A stretch of 64,000 nucleotides of DNA from Chryseobacterium sp. OSA05B (GCF_019970065.1 NZ_JAHXYH010000004.1:62001-126000); one strand, 5' to 3'; shown: positions 1 to 8,973, counted from the first letter of the stretch. Made by a program: numbers and translations. Notes: generated by a model from the letters alone, not told the origin.

Positions 1-220
1 ATAGAAATGTTCCCAATAAAAAGGCAATGGATATTTTCTTGCGTTTAACAATCCAAACCAGTGTAAGAAGGACATATACGATAATCAGATAGGGGAAACC
101 AAGGGAAAGTAGGTTTAAAGAGCCTAAAAAATTAGGGGGAATCCATGCGTTGCCCAACGTGCATAAGAGCAACACGGCAACAACAATATGAATAAATAGT
201 AATAACTGGCTCGGCTTCAT
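1..220 (-). CDS. Membrane-anchored endonuclease/exonuclease/phosphatase paralogue (N-terminus only)
   Basis: The ATG is at 220 and the gene runs off the left edge, so only about 73 N-terminal residues are visible. They form two to three hydrophobic segments and contain the phrase LNLLSLGFPYLIIVYVLLT. This closely parallels the N-terminus of the next gene (FNLLSLGFPVLIMIYAVFT), including the Pro-Pro pair after the first membrane helix. The two are therefore tandem paralogues. The catalytic EEP domain would lie outside the window, so the enzymatic assignment rests on the neighbour. Confidence 0.7.
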   Translation of the reverse strand, partial: MKPSQLLLFIHIVVAVLLLCTLGNAWIPPNFLGSLNLLSLGFPYLIIVYVLLTLVWIVKRKKISIAFLLGTFL

Positions 221-298
221 GAAATAAACGGACTAGGGTACGCTTCTCTTCATCAAAAATCCTACCAAGCACTAAAGCTTTAACTAATTTTATGATTA

Positions 299-1288
299 TT
301 AATGTTTTAGTGAAAATGTTCCGATCACCGGATAATGATCTGAAAGCTTTACAGTTCGGTCTACTTTATAAGTCACCGGACGTATGGTTCTTGAGCTGAA
401 AATGTAATCAATCCTGATCGGAAATTTGTAGTCATGGAAGCTGGTTGCGCTCCCTTTTCCTGCTTTTACAAAGGCGTCTTCAAGACCATCGGACAAGTGA
501 TAATATTCGTAGGAATTCGGAACAGAATTAAAGTCGCCGGCAAGAATAACGGGGTAAGGTGATGTTTCAATACTTTCCTGAATAATATCAACCTGATCCT
601 GATGTTTTTTAAAAACTGGAATCAGTCTTTTAACGATATTTTTCATCTTCCTTTCATCCTCTTCTTTGAGACCATCCATTTTGATCATCCCTTTTTCAAA
701 TTTAAAAGGTTCAAGGTAGATATTGATAAACCGGTATATTTTTCCTTTAATTTCAATATCCGTTTGGGAAGCATAAGCATTATTGCTTTCAAAATCACTT
801 TTGATCAGTTCCTTAGAGTCTATAATTTTATATTTTGAAAAGACTTTCAGTACTCCATTCTCACCACTACCCTCCATTCCTCTGACCGAAATTTTACTTC
901 CCGATTCCTGCAGCATAACCACATCGGCACCAGCACTGTTCAGGTATTCATTAACTGCATCTTTACCCAGCAAACCGGCTTTCACATTAAAAGAAATTAC
1001 TTTCAGGTCTGCCGTTTCTTTTTTATCTGAGGTGAAATTAATCCATCTCTGTACAGGAACCATAAAGAGAAGTCCAGCCAGCATAAATGCAAAGGTTCTT
1101 TTTTTCCAGCAGAAAAGCCAGAAAACAGTGAATACTGCGTATATCATAATCAGCACAGGAAACCCTAAAGAAAGCAGATTGAACCACGGAAATATTTTAG
1201 GCGGAACATATGCATTCAACAAAGTACCCAACAGCAGGAATAATACGCCCACGTGCAGGATTAATATTATAAGACGGAAAACTTTCAC
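299..1288 (-). CDS. Endonuclease/exonuclease/phosphatase family protein, membrane-anchored
   Basis: 329 aa. Three N-terminal hydrophobic helices (about residues 5-26, 38-60, 65-80) are followed by an EEP-fold domain. Visible motifs are ISFNVKAG with N101, LQES with the metal-binding E128, GDFNSVPNS with D252/N254, and the C-terminal SDHYPV with D317/H318. These are the metal and catalytic residues of the DNase I/Mg-dependent phosphoesterase superfamily, so an active enzyme facing one side of the membrane is expected. Substrate is unknown (DNA, phospholipid or phosphoinositide-like head groups are all possible). It sits downstream of rhomboid and mutL in the same direction with a 9-bp gap, and next to a tandem paralogue. 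Confidence 0.88.
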   Translation of the reverse strand: MKVFRLIILILHVGVLFLLLGTLLNAYVPPKIFPWFNLLSLGFPVLIMIYAVFTVFWLFCWKKRTFAFMLAGLLFMVPVQRWINFTSDKKETADLKVISFNVKAGLLGKDAVNEYLNSAGADVVMLQESGSKISVRGMEGSGENGVLKVFSKYKIIDSKELIKSDFESNNAYASQTDIEIKGKIYRFINIYLEPFKFEKGMIKMDGLKEEDERKMKNIVKRLIPVFKKHQDQVDIIQESIETSPYPVILAGDFNSVPNSYEYYHLSDGLEDAFVKAGKGSATSFHDYKFPIRIDYIFSSRTIRPVTYKVDRTVKLSDHYPVIGTFSLKH

Positions 1289-1297
1289 AGAATTTTT

Positions 1298-2026
1298 CTA
1301 ATTAAACCTATACAGGTGTTTTTTCCATATCCTTGCAAGAATCCAACCAACCAGGGCGCCTCCAACGTGTGCCAAGTGTGCGATACCTCCCCCGTTTCCG
1401 GAAACACCAAGGTATATAGAAACTACGATAACAAGAGGCATCAGATATTTAACTTTGATCGGAATCGGGATAAACATCATCATGATTTTTGAGTCGGGAT
1501 AAAGAGTTGCGAAGGCAGCTACCACTCCAAAAATAGCTCCGGAAGCACCTACCATGGGTGTGGCCACAATCGCTTTAAAGCTTTCCACCAGTTCTTTCTG
1601 CTTAAGAACCGATGCTGCATCTCCACTAAATCCTACACTTGCTCCGGATAAATAAGCATTTACGTTGAATCCAAGCTGCTGCAATTCACTTGTTAGCTGC
1701 TGAGCTTCAACAAAATTCCATAGGTTAAAAAGGAAAAAAGCTCCAAGTCCACTTAAAAAATAGAGGATCAAATATTTTTTTTCTCCCAGCGTCTGCTCCA
1801 GAATAGGCCCGAAACTGTATAGTGTCAGCATATTAAACAAAATATGCATAATACTTCCATGCATAAACATATGCGTAATAATCTGCCATGAATGGAAAAA
1901 CGGAGAAAAAGGATAAAACCCGGCAAGATAACCGATGACCTGATTTCCGAGAAAATACGTACCAACAAATACGATCACATTGATAATGATTATATTCCTT
2001 GTGATGGGCGGTATATTGTTAAACAT
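1298..2026 (-). CDS. Rhomboid family intramembrane serine protease
   Basis: 242 aa, six or more membrane helices. The catalytic Ser is S162 in GASGAIFG and the catalytic His is H220 in HLAHVGGALVGW. The upstream HxxxN element is at H61/N65 (HILFN). This is the complete rhomboid catalytic set, so it should cleave membrane proteins inside the bilayer. A hydrophilic stretch at about 105-155 between helices is longer than in minimal rhomboids. ATG at 2026; it starts 3 bp after the mutL stop, consistent with one transcript. Substrate not inferable. Confidence 0.93.
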   Translation of the reverse strand: MFNNIPPITRNIIIINVIVFVGTYFLGNQVIGYLAGFYPFSPFFHSWQIITHMFMHGSIMHILFNMLTLYSFGPILEQTLGEKKYLILYFLSGLGAFFLFNLWNFVEAQQLTSELQQLGFNVNAYLSGASVGFSGDAASVLKQKELVESFKAIVATPMVGASGAIFGVVAAFATLYPDSKIMMMFIPIPIKVKYLMPLVIVVSIYLGVSGNGGGIAHLAHVGGALVGWILARIWKKHLYRFN

Positions 2027-2029
2027 TTT

Positions 2030-3826
2030 TTAAAATTTGTTTTTAAAATCATTAAACGGAACTTCATAAAAACATCTTTTGCCATCCGGTAAAAATTCCG
2101 GAAAGCCTAAAGCTGTAAAGTCTTTGATGACCTGTTCCGCATCTTTCTTATAAATAAAATCGAACCTTGACTTCGAATGCATTTTATTCCACTGGTTGAG
2201 ATAAAACTGCATAAATTCCTCTTCAGTCTTATATTCCAGGATCTCAAAAAGATTCTCCAGGAACTTCATCGCCTGGGTTTCTTTCAGCCCTTCGGGAAGT
2301 GCATCTATTCTCAGCACGCTTTCATGTGCAATTTTCATGTCAAACCCGAGTTCCGGAAGAAATTTCTTGAAAGAATTGTATTTACTCTTCTCAATTTCGT
2401 TCATATGGTACTCCAGAGAAAACAGCAAAGCATGGCTGTTAGGGTTCACATTGATATTGTTTTTCCTTGATGTTTTATTGTTTTCGGAAACGACCAGTCT
2501 GTGCATTCTTCCAAGATCCAGCATCAGGGTGACATCTCCTTTGTTGAACAACCAGTAGCCGTTCGGCAACCTCATCAGGTCTTCATCGAAATCTTCGTCT
2601 TCAAATAAATTGATCTTCGAAGGTTCTGCCGTCATATTCTGATGGTACATTTCCGTAAGGTTCTGGATCTCTTCCGGACGTACATTTCTCTCTTCAATAA
2701 ACGGATTATAGTCTTTGTCTACGATAATTTCCGGCATCTTGATCATACCCCCACCGCTGTTTCCTTTGCTTGGAAAAGGCTTATTCATCATTGCATCCAT
2801 TTCCGGATCTTTATCAAAATCCAGGCTTGGAGAAACGTTATAAATTCCCAGAGATCTTTTGATGGTAGAACGAAGCAGGGCAAAAATAAGGTGCTCGTCT
2901 TCAAATTTCACCTCTGTTTTCTGAGGATGGATATTCACATCGATCTTTTCCGGATCCATTTCCAGATACAGGAAAAATGTAGGAACATATCCCGGTAGCA
3001 GCAATCCTTCAAAAGCTTCCTGAACCGCCTTATTGAAATATGGGCTTCTGAAATATCTTCCGTTCACGAAAAGGAACTGCTCCCCTCTCGATTTTTTAGC
3101 GCCTTCAGGTTTGGCAACAAATCCATGAAGTTTACACCAGATAATATCTTCTTTGATAGGAATCAGCTGTGGTTGCAATTTACGTCCGAAAACATCTACA
3201 ATACGCTGCATCTGACTTCCTTTCCGCAGTCTGAAAACCGCTTCATCGTCGTGAAAAAGGGAAAACTCCAGATTTTCATGAGCCAGAGCAACACGCTGGA
3301 ATTCATCGATGACATGTCTGAATTCAACATTATTATTTTTAAGGAATTTTCTTCTGGCGGGAACGTTATAAAACAGGTTTTTCACCAGAAAATTAGATCC
3401 GTCTGCCGTCTGTATCGGGTCCTGAAACTGAAATACCCCTCCTTCAATGTAGATATTGGTTCCAATCTTCGCATCATTCTGCTTCGTTCTCAGTTCAACC
3501 TGGGAAACCGCAGCGATAGAAGCCAGTGCCTCACCTCTAAATCCTTTGGTAGAGATCTTAAAGATATCTTCCGTTCCTTTGATTTTTGACGTAGCATGTC
3601 TTTCAAACGCCATCCTGGCATCAGTCTCAGACATTCCTTTACCGTCGTCCACCACCTGGATCAGGTTTTTTCCGGCATCCCTGATAATCAATTCTATCTT
3701 GGACGCTTCCGCATCAATAGCATTTTCCAAAAGTTCTTTCACAATGGATGCAGGTCTCTGCACCACTTCTCCTGCCGCAATTTGGTTAGCTACATGATCC
3801 GGTAAAAGCTGAATAATATCTGACAT
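2030..3826 (-). CDS. mutL: DNA mismatch repair protein MutL
   Basis: 598 aa from the ATG at 3826. The longer reading frame begins with TTG at 3841, which is too close to the promoter box at 3846-3853. The N-terminal GHKL ATPase has QIAAGEVVQRP, the metal/ATP residues E31 and N35 (ELLENAIDA), DDGKGM and GFRGEAL. Next comes the transducer domain with VNIHPQKTEVKF, then an acidic linker and the C-terminal dimerisation domain. MutL couples MutS mismatch recognition to strand processing. In the C-terminal domain I do not see the DQHAxxExxxxE endonuclease motif; the equivalent place reads LDLGRMHRLVVSE. The nicking activity found in many MutL proteins of MutH-less bacteria may therefore be absent or altered. 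Confidence 0.95.
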   Translation of the reverse strand: MSDIIQLLPDHVANQIAAGEVVQRPASIVKELLENAIDAEASKIELIIRDAGKNLIQVVDDGKGMSETDARMAFERHATSKIKGTEDIFKISTKGFRGEALASIAAVSQVELRTKQNDAKIGTNIYIEGGVFQFQDPIQTADGSNFLVKNLFYNVPARRKFLKNNNVEFRHVIDEFQRVALAHENLEFSLFHDDEAVFRLRKGSQMQRIVDVFGRKLQPQLIPIKEDIIWCKLHGFVAKPEGAKKSRGEQFLFVNGRYFRSPYFNKAVQEAFEGLLLPGYVPTFFLYLEMDPEKIDVNIHPQKTEVKFEDEHLIFALLRSTIKRSLGIYNVSPSLDFDKDPEMDAMMNKPFPSKGNSGGGMIKMPEIIVDKDYNPFIEERNVRPEEIQNLTEMYHQNMTAEPSKINLFEDEDFDEDLMRLPNGYWLFNKGDVTLMLDLGRMHRLVVSENNKTSRKNNINVNPNSHALLFSLEYHMNEIEKSKYNSFKKFLPELGFDMKIAHESVLRIDALPEGLKETQAMKFLENLFEILEYKTEEEFMQFYLNQWNKMHSKSRFDFIYKKDAEQVIKDFTALGFPEFLPDGKRCFYEVPFNDFKNKF

Positions 3827-3845
3827 AAAACGTTTAATCAACTTA

Positions 3846-3853
3846 CAAAAATA
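3846..3853 (-). promoter_or_regulatory. Bacteroidetes -7 box upstream of mutL
   Basis: Minus-strand TATTTTTG fits TAnnTTTG. It ends 20 nt before the ATG at 3826, giving a short leader, and a TTG lies about 23 nt further upstream as a possible -33 element. Confidence 0.55.
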
Positions 3854-4281
3854 GTCAATGGAAACGGGAATTAAAACAATAAAACCGTGAATTAAAATTT
3901 AATTATCAACATTTTAATCACAATTTGCCATCCGGTTCTGTTTTTATCCCTGATGGAGGAAAAAAACATTGAAAGGAGGATGTCCTTTTTTTAACGCAAA
4001 GTTTAATGATGAATTGCTCTAATTTTAAGTTGAACAAAGAGATGTGGCTTCGCCACTGACTAAGCGACAGTTTTATATGTACGCTTCATCGAATCAATTT
4101 TTGATTGATTCATCTTTTGAAGACTTAGAAATAAAACGCTTTAATATCAACCTTTGCGTTCAACAAGAAAATAACGTTCTTTCAACTGAAGAAGAACACC
4201 CCTTCTCTACCATCGAAAAGGGGTGTTTCACAGCTAGTTTACACAAAAATAATACTGATATTTACTTTATTTCTTTACGGC
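3854..4281. other. Non-coding stretch between mutL and a DUF1275 gene
   Basis: About 430 bp with no convincing gene. An open frame on the plus strand (4044-4403) overlaps the tail of the next gene and has no recognisable protein features. The notable elements are a terminator-like hairpin (4196-4226) and a small GTGG/CCAC hairpin near 4043-4055. Confidence 0.6.
4196..4226 (-). terminator. Terminator-like hairpin downstream of the DUF1275 gene
   Basis: ACACCCCTT and AAGGGGTGT form a perfect 9-bp stem with a 13-nt loop, about 55 bp after the stop of the minus-strand gene at 4282. The T-tract is weak, so factor-independent termination is plausible rather than certain. Confidence 0.5.
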
Positions 4282-5109
4282 TTATTCATCAAAAACAAGC
4301 GTTCTTTTTTCTTTTCTTTTTGGGATTCCGTGTACTTTATCGTACAGGGAAGCTAATATATTCGGTTTCTTATAAATCCTGCTGTAGCGGTATCTGGTAT
4401 TAAAGTGTCTGATATGAATTTTGTAGGCATCATACCCGATGACAATCAAAAGACACAGACTGATCACATAAAATACCCTGAATTCAAGATAATAGTACGT
4501 CAATCCTGAGAACACTGCTCCTAAAACATAGGCTGCCATAATACTCGTCAGCAGTTTTGCTCTTGCAATCAGTTCTCCGCTCTTTCTATATTTCTTTTTT
4601 GTAAACATGGAAAGCAGGATTCCAAGGTCAGTGGTGGTACCCGTCAGGTGAGTTGTTTTCACTGAGAAGTTAGAGATACTCGCGGTAAGCCCGTTCTGAA
4701 GCCCGGTTGCAAAAAGCATCAGCGCTACCAGATATTCCGTTTCTTCGAGTGTTTTCTGGTAATAAAACTGTCCGTATATTCCTACAAATAATAAGCATAT
4801 GATCTCCAGTACAATCGGCATAGAGTGTGCAAAATATTTACTCTTTTTATTGAAGTTGATGACGATGAAGTTAGACACAAAGCTTCCGAAGAAGAACAGG
4901 AAGATCCATGCTCCTACCACAGCCACCTGCGACCAGTTTCCTTTACTTATTTCCGCCGCCAATATGGCGTAGTGTCCTGTTACGTTGGAGGTAAAAGAGA
5001 GAAAAATTAACAGAGACGCAATATTTATAGTACCTGCAGTAAATGCAGTCAGCGTCCCCAATCTGATATTGTCTCCCAATGTTCGGCTGTTACTATAATT
5101 TCTTAACAT
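4282..5109 (-). CDS. YoaK/DUF1275 family membrane protein
   Basis: 275 aa, about six membrane helices. The N-terminal GTLTAFTAGTINIASLLIF ... FTSNVTGH pattern is the hallmark of DUF1275 (YoaK-like) proteins. A second FATGLQNGLTASISN ... LTGTTTDLG segment is the usual internal repeat-like half. Function of the family is not established; a transport role is often guessed. The C-terminus is a basic cytoplasmic tail. Stand-alone gene, same direction as its neighbours. Confidence 0.85.
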   Translation of the reverse strand: MLRNYSNSRTLGDNIRLGTLTAFTAGTINIASLLIFLSFTSNVTGHYAILAAEISKGNWSQVAVVGAWIFLFFFGSFVSNFIVINFNKKSKYFAHSMPIVLEIICLLFVGIYGQFYYQKTLEETEYLVALMLFATGLQNGLTASISNFSVKTTHLTGTTTDLGILLSMFTKKKYRKSGELIARAKLLTSIMAAYVLGAVFSGLTYYYLEFRVFYVISLCLLIVIGYDAYKIHIRHFNTRYRYSRIYKKPNILASLYDKVHGIPKRKEKRTLVFDE

Positions 5110-5141
5110 TTTTATTCTTTTTTATGGTGTTGATGAATTTT

Positions 5142-5636
5142 TTAGACCTCTACAAAGATCTCCGCCAGTCTTCCTCTTTCCGGAAGTCTCTCAGGCATTT
5201 CCACTTTGATTTCCTGAACCTGCAGATCTTTGCATTTTTTGATATAAGGAGCTATGTCAAATTTTCCTTTGCCCTTACTTTTAATAGACGGAGAATAGTA
5301 AGCTTCCTCTATATTTTCTACTTTCACGTAATTATTGAAGGTTCTCTGAAAGCTTCCCGTGAAAATATCGCAGATGATCTTATTGACCAGGTGAGGATAT
5401 TTGTTTCTGATGATTCCGTAAGCATCACAAAACTCCTGTGGTCTGATCTTATTAAAAATGGTGCTTTTGGTATTGAAAAGAAGATCTCTGATAGAATCTC
5501 CGGCTTCATATCCTGAAACCAAAAGAACATTATATTGATTCTGATCTTCCGATGCTTCTTTCTCTTTCAGTACTTTTTTTAATATGTTCAGTGATTCAAG
5601 AGAGAAATCCGTGGCGATTAAAATTGTTTTGGTCAT
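5142..5636 (-). CDS. Universal-stress-protein-like protein
   Basis: 164 aa from the ATG at 5636, where the sequence reads MTKTILIATDFS, the usual start of a UspA-fold domain (beta strand, then the ATDFS turn). An in-frame ATG at 5663 is a possible alternative. The longer frame from a TTG at 5678 overlaps the promoter box and is unlikely. The GxxGx9GS/T nucleotide motif of ATP-binding Usps is not evident and the C-terminal half is divergent, so ATP binding is doubtful. Located 32 bp upstream of the DUF1275 gene, possibly co-transcribed. Confidence 0.6.
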   Translation of the reverse strand: MTKTILIATDFSLESLNILKKVLKEKEASEDQNQYNVLLVSGYEAGDSIRDLLFNTKSTIFNKIRPQEFCDAYGIIRNKYPHLVNKIICDIFTGSFQRTFNNYVKVENIEEAYYSPSIKSKGKGKFDIAPYIKKCKDLQVQEIKVEMPERLPERGRLAEIFVEV

Positions 5637-5675
5637 ATCTTTTAGATTTAGGTTTGTTGTCATATTTTGATGATA

Positions 5676-5683
5676 CAAAACTA
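5676..5683 (-). promoter_or_regulatory. -7 box upstream of the Usp-like gene
   Basis: Minus-strand TAGTTTTG matches TAnnTTTG and lies 12 nt before the ATG at 5663 and 39 nt before that at 5636. Confidence 0.5.
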
Positions 5684-6001
5684 AAGCGGCAAGATTAGAA
5701 GCCCTTTGGAATGGAATTAAAATGTGATTAAAGAGATTAAAATGAGATTAGAATATTGTTAATGGCTGTTAACATAAAGGGAAATAAGTGAAGACCTCAG
5801 ATGTCAGATTTCAGACATGAGACTTTAAGGATAAGGAGGAGATTAAGAATGTAAAAAGTTATAAGAAACAAGAGCCAAGAATCAAGATATAAGACTTCAG
5901 ATATTAAATATGAACTCAATAACCAGCAACCGGTAACTAGCAACCAGCACTACTCTCAAACCCTCTGACCCGAAACCCATATCTGAACCTAAGTCTCAGC
6001 C
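5684..6001. other. Intergenic stretch with low-complexity repeated phrases
   Basis: About 320 bp without a gene. The segment 5790-5990 consists of short repeated phrases such as CAGATGTCAGATTTCAGAC and AACCAGCAACCGGTAACTAG, with near copies inside the block (AACCAGCAACC, CTAGCAACCAGC). It resembles the degenerate dispersed intergenic sequences seen at other places in this window rather than regulatory DNA. Confidence 0.5.
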
Positions 6002-7402
6002 TTAACTCTCGGGCCTCGTACTGTAGAAATTAGGAAAACGCATCTGTACAGTGGTTCCCTGGTTTTCGTGAGAACTAACGATCAGTTCGCCGTGGTGCAT
6101 CCGTACAATGTTTCTTGCCAGTGGAAGTCCGATTCCGTAGCCTTCGTAGTTTTTGGTATTGGAAGCTCTGAAGAATGGATCGTAAATTTTGTTCATCTCC
6201 ACCTCAGGAATTCCGATCCCGAAATCCTTTACAATGATGTAGACATCGGTATCTGTGGCGCCCAGTGAAACTTTTACCTGCTGAAAATTAGAATATTTGC
6301 AACCGTTGTTAATGATATTGGCTACGGCAAGATGCAGCAGCTGCTCGTTACCCTGAACTTTTAATTTTTTAGGATTGTCAGGAAGCATACTGATATCCAG
6401 GTAGATATTATTTCTTGAATCAATCTTTCTGAGTGTTTCGATCACGTCCCAAAGCAGCTGATCGATCCTTACTTTGTCCATTTTCTGGATCTTCCCGTCG
6501 AAACCGGTTTGAGCGATCATCAGTAAGGCTTTGATCTTTTTATCCAGCTTTTCAGCTTCGTCAAGAATAATTTCTAAGGTATCTTTATATTCATCTGCCG
6601 TTCTGTTGATCGAAAGAGCCACATCCGCTTCGCCCATAATTGAGGTCAGGGGCGTTCTCAGTTCATGAGATACATTTCCGATCAGGTGATTCTGGGTTTC
6701 AAATGAAGTTTCGATACGGTTCAGCATTCCGTTGAAGGTATCTACCAGCTCATTCAGTTCTTTATTGTCAGGCTGCGCCTCCAGTCTCAGGTGAAGATTC
6801 TCGGAGCTGATCTCTTTCACTTTTCCGGTAATCTTTAATATCGGTCTGAATAGAGTTTTAGACAGATAAAAAGAAAAGATCATGCTGAAGAACAGGGAAA
6901 GTACAATACAGGTTATCAATGTTCTTTTTAAAAACCCCAGATAATAGATCACATAATGATTCTTAGCAGAAGCGATCGCTATATATTCTTTATCATCATA
7001 TTTAAAGGTCTGCCCGATATAATAAAATTCTTTATCATTATAATTGGACTCCCCTTTTCTGACAATACTTTTGAAAAAATAATCCGGAATATGGACTTCC
7101 TGTGAGATCTTTTTGAAATTGGAATCTGCAGGAACCGCAAAAACATAATCCCTTTCCATCGGAAGCTCCTCATCGTTCAGGCTATTGAGGATATAGTTTT
7201 CGGGAAGATCCAGATGGTCTTTGCTTTTTTCAATCTGAACAATCGTCGTTGTACGGATCTTAAGCAGCTCATAAAACCTCTGATGTGAAAAGTTGACAAT
7301 CGAAAAATAAACCAACCCACTGAAAAGCAGAATGATGGCAGTAAATACCAGCATTAAAAGCACCATTGTTTTGGTCTGATTTGTGACAACTTTATTAAAC
7401 AT
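6002..7402 (-). CDS. Sensor histidine kinase
   Basis: 466 aa. Membrane helices at about 14-36 and 160-181 bracket a roughly 120-residue extracytoplasmic sensor region. HAMP domain follows at about 182-235. The HisKA phospho-acceptor is H246 in GNVSHELRTPLTS. The ATPase shows the N box NNGCKYS, the G1 box DFGIGIP and the G2 box GYGIGLPLARN. It is the partner of the response regulator that ends 3 bp upstream. The ligand cannot be read from the sequence; the architecture is that of CusS/BaeS-like kinases, which is only a structural comparison. Confidence 0.93.
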   Translation of the reverse strand: MFNKVVTNQTKTMVLLMLVFTAIILLFSGLVYFSIVNFSHQRFYELLKIRTTTIVQIEKSKDHLDLPENYILNSLNDEELPMERDYVFAVPADSNFKKISQEVHIPDYFFKSIVRKGESNYNDKEFYYIGQTFKYDDKEYIAIASAKNHYVIYYLGFLKRTLITCIVLSLFFSMIFSFYLSKTLFRPILKITGKVKEISSENLHLRLEAQPDNKELNELVDTFNGMLNRIETSFETQNHLIGNVSHELRTPLTSIMGEADVALSINRTADEYKDTLEIILDEAEKLDKKIKALLMIAQTGFDGKIQKMDKVRIDQLLWDVIETLRKIDSRNNIYLDISMLPDNPKKLKVQGNEQLLHLAVANIINNGCKYSNFQQVKVSLGATDTDVYIIVKDFGIGIPEVEMNKIYDPFFRASNTKNYEGYGIGLPLARNIVRMHHGELIVSSHENQGTTVQMRFPNFYSTRPES

Positions 7403-7405
7403 CCA

Positions 7406-8113
7406 TTAAGATTTTTTCATTACATAACCCATTCCTATCACTGTGTGAATCAATTTATTATCATCGTGACTGTCCAGTTTTTTTCTTAAATAATTTACGT
7501 AAACATCTACTACATTGGTTCCCAGCTCATAGTTCACGCCCCAAACCGCATCCAGGATTTCAGCTCTGGAAATTACTTTTTCAGGATTATTCAGGAAATA
7601 CAGTAAGAGTTTATATTCAGTGGAAGTCAGTGAGATTTCATCTCCGGCGCGCGTCACTTTTTTCGTATAATCATTCACCATCAGGTCTGAAAACTGAAAC
7701 ACATGTTCATTGTCCGGTTCTGGCTCGGCAATTTCCTGAGGACTTACCCCATTACTTCTTCTCAATAGAGATTTTACCCTCGCCACGAGTTCAATGAATT
7801 TAAAAGGTTTTACCAGATAATCATCCCCTCCGCTTTCCAGGCCAAGAACAATATTTTCAGAAGTTCCCAGTGCGGTCAAAAACAAAATCGGAACATGCTG
7901 ATTGGTTTTCCTGATCTCTTTGCAGACATCCAGACCATTCATTTCCGGCAGCATAATATCCAGAACCACCAGATCGAAATCATTGGCTTGCACCAGCTGT
8001 ACACCGGTACGGCCATCAAAGGCTACGGAAACTTCGTACCCGCTTTCCTGAAGTCCTTTCTTTATAAAAGAGACAACGCTGGTTTCGTCTTCAATGAGGA
8101 TAATCTTTTTCAT
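7406..8113 (-). CDS. OmpR-family response regulator
   Basis: 235 aa. Receiver domain (1-120) with acidic pocket E8/D9, phospho-acceptor D52 in VLDIMLPEMNG, T80 and K102 (VKPF). A proline-poor linker leads to an OmpR/PhoB winged-helix DNA-binding domain (about 135-235) with LTSTEYKLLLYFL and VDVYVNYLRKKL. First gene of a two-gene operon with the kinase. A -7 box lies just upstream. Confidence 0.95.
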   Translation of the reverse strand: MKKIILIEDETSVVSFIKKGLQESGYEVSVAFDGRTGVQLVQANDFDLVVLDIMLPEMNGLDVCKEIRKTNQHVPILFLTALGTSENIVLGLESGGDDYLVKPFKFIELVARVKSLLRRSNGVSPQEIAEPEPDNEHVFQFSDLMVNDYTKKVTRAGDEISLTSTEYKLLLYFLNNPEKVISRAEILDAVWGVNYELGTNVVDVYVNYLRKKLDSHDDNKLIHTVIGMGYVMKKS

Positions 8114-8130
8114 TCAAATAAGGAATTTCA

Positions 8131-8138
8131 CAAAAATA
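8131..8138 (-). promoter_or_regulatory. -7 box of the two-component operon
   Basis: Minus-strand TATTTTTG (TAnnTTTG) 18 nt before the response-regulator ATG. Confidence 0.6.
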
Positions 8139-8207
8139 GGGAAAAATTTCAATAACAATTTTCAGTGAATTGATCCGGGAGTTGGCCAAAGCTATATAGA
8201 ATAATAT

Positions 8208-8215
8208 TAACTTTG
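8208..8215 (+). promoter_or_regulatory. -7 box of the XRE-cupin regulator gene
   Basis: TAACTTTG (TAnnTTTG) with TTGG 23 nt upstream at 8182 as a likely -33 element; 52 nt before the ATG. Confidence 0.6.
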
Positions 8216-8266
8216 CTTTTCGTCTCCCCAATGAAGGAACTTAATTTAGGTTAAATTGCAAACACT

Positions 8267-8836
8267 ATGAATGATTTTTTAATAGGTATCGGTAAAAGAT
8301 TGAAGGATATCAGAAAAAAGAATAATTTAACCATCAATGAATTGGCTTCCAAAGCCAATGTAAGCAACGGCCTTGTGTCCAGAATCGAGAACGGAAGAAC
8401 CATTCCCTCACTTCCTGTCCTATTGGATATGATACAGTCTCTGGAGATCGATGCCAGTTATTTCTTTGAAGGCGTAGAAAAAAAATCCAGCGCTAAATTC
8501 ATTTATCTTCCCAAAGACAGCCAACAGGTTATCGAAAAAGAAGTGGAAGCTGAAGGATTCAAATATATGCACATCTTCAGCAAAAGCCTGCACTCTTTAG
8601 GTTTTGAAGCGGTATTACTGACCATTGAGCCGAATTCCAAAAGGGAAAAGGTGATCACCGATGCCTGGGAATTTAAATATATCCTGAAAGGCGAAGTAAA
8701 ATATATCATCGATAATGAAGAAATCATCTTAAAAGAAGGCGACTCTCTTTATTTTAACGGAAAATTTCCACACGTTCCAGTAAGCATCAGCAATGAAAGC
8801 TGTATTATGCTTGTTCTTTACTTTTATACAGCATAG
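8267..8836 (+). CDS. XRE-family transcriptional regulator with cupin domain
   Basis: 189 aa. The N-terminal HTH (about 9-63) shows the XRE pattern NNLTINELASKANVSNGLVS-RIENGRTIPS. The C-terminal half (about 110-185) is a small cupin barrel with EFKYILKGEVKYIIDNEE and LKEGDSLYFNGKFPHVPV. Proteins of this build (PuuR/SutR-like) sense small metabolites such as amines, amino acids or organic acids and usually control adjacent catabolic genes. It lies directly upstream of, and co-directional with, the putative phosphonate cluster. It is followed by a strong hairpin, so it is transcribed separately. It is my first candidate for binding the GTTTAC-N5-GTAAAC sites. Confidence 0.9.
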   Translation: MNDFLIGIGKRLKDIRKKNNLTINELASKANVSNGLVSRIENGRTIPSLPVLLDMIQSLEIDASYFFEGVEKKSSAKFIYLPKDSQQVIEKEVEAEGFKYMHIFSKSLHSLGFEAVLLTIEPNSKREKVITDAWEFKYILKGEVKYIIDNEEIILKEGDSLYFNGKFPHVPVSISNESCIMLVLYFYTA

Positions 8837-8936
8837 TACTGAATATTTTAAAACGCAAAGTTTTACATTTAAGGACGCCTTATTTTCAACAATAACGGTC
8901 AGGGAAACTGGACCTTCTAAGGTTCTTGCGGTCCTG

Positions 8937-8973
8937 TTAACCATGTCAATGTTTTGAACCTTGACATGGTTAA
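8937..8973 (+). terminator. Strong hairpin terminator after the XRE-cupin gene
   Basis: TTAACCATGTCAA and TTGACATGGTTAA form a perfect 13-bp stem with an 11-nt loop, followed by an AT-rich stretch with TTTTTC runs. It is 100 bp after the stop codon. An operator role is also possible because the arms are perfectly palindromic. Confidence 0.65.

Noticed and set aside
783..1301. 172-codon open frame on the plus strand
   Set aside because: Lies wholly opposite the EEP gene, whose catalytic motifs are intact; composition is that of an antisense shadow.
4044..4403. 119-codon plus-strand frame
   Set aside because: Overlaps the 3' end of the DUF1275 gene and the terminator hairpin; no protein-like features.
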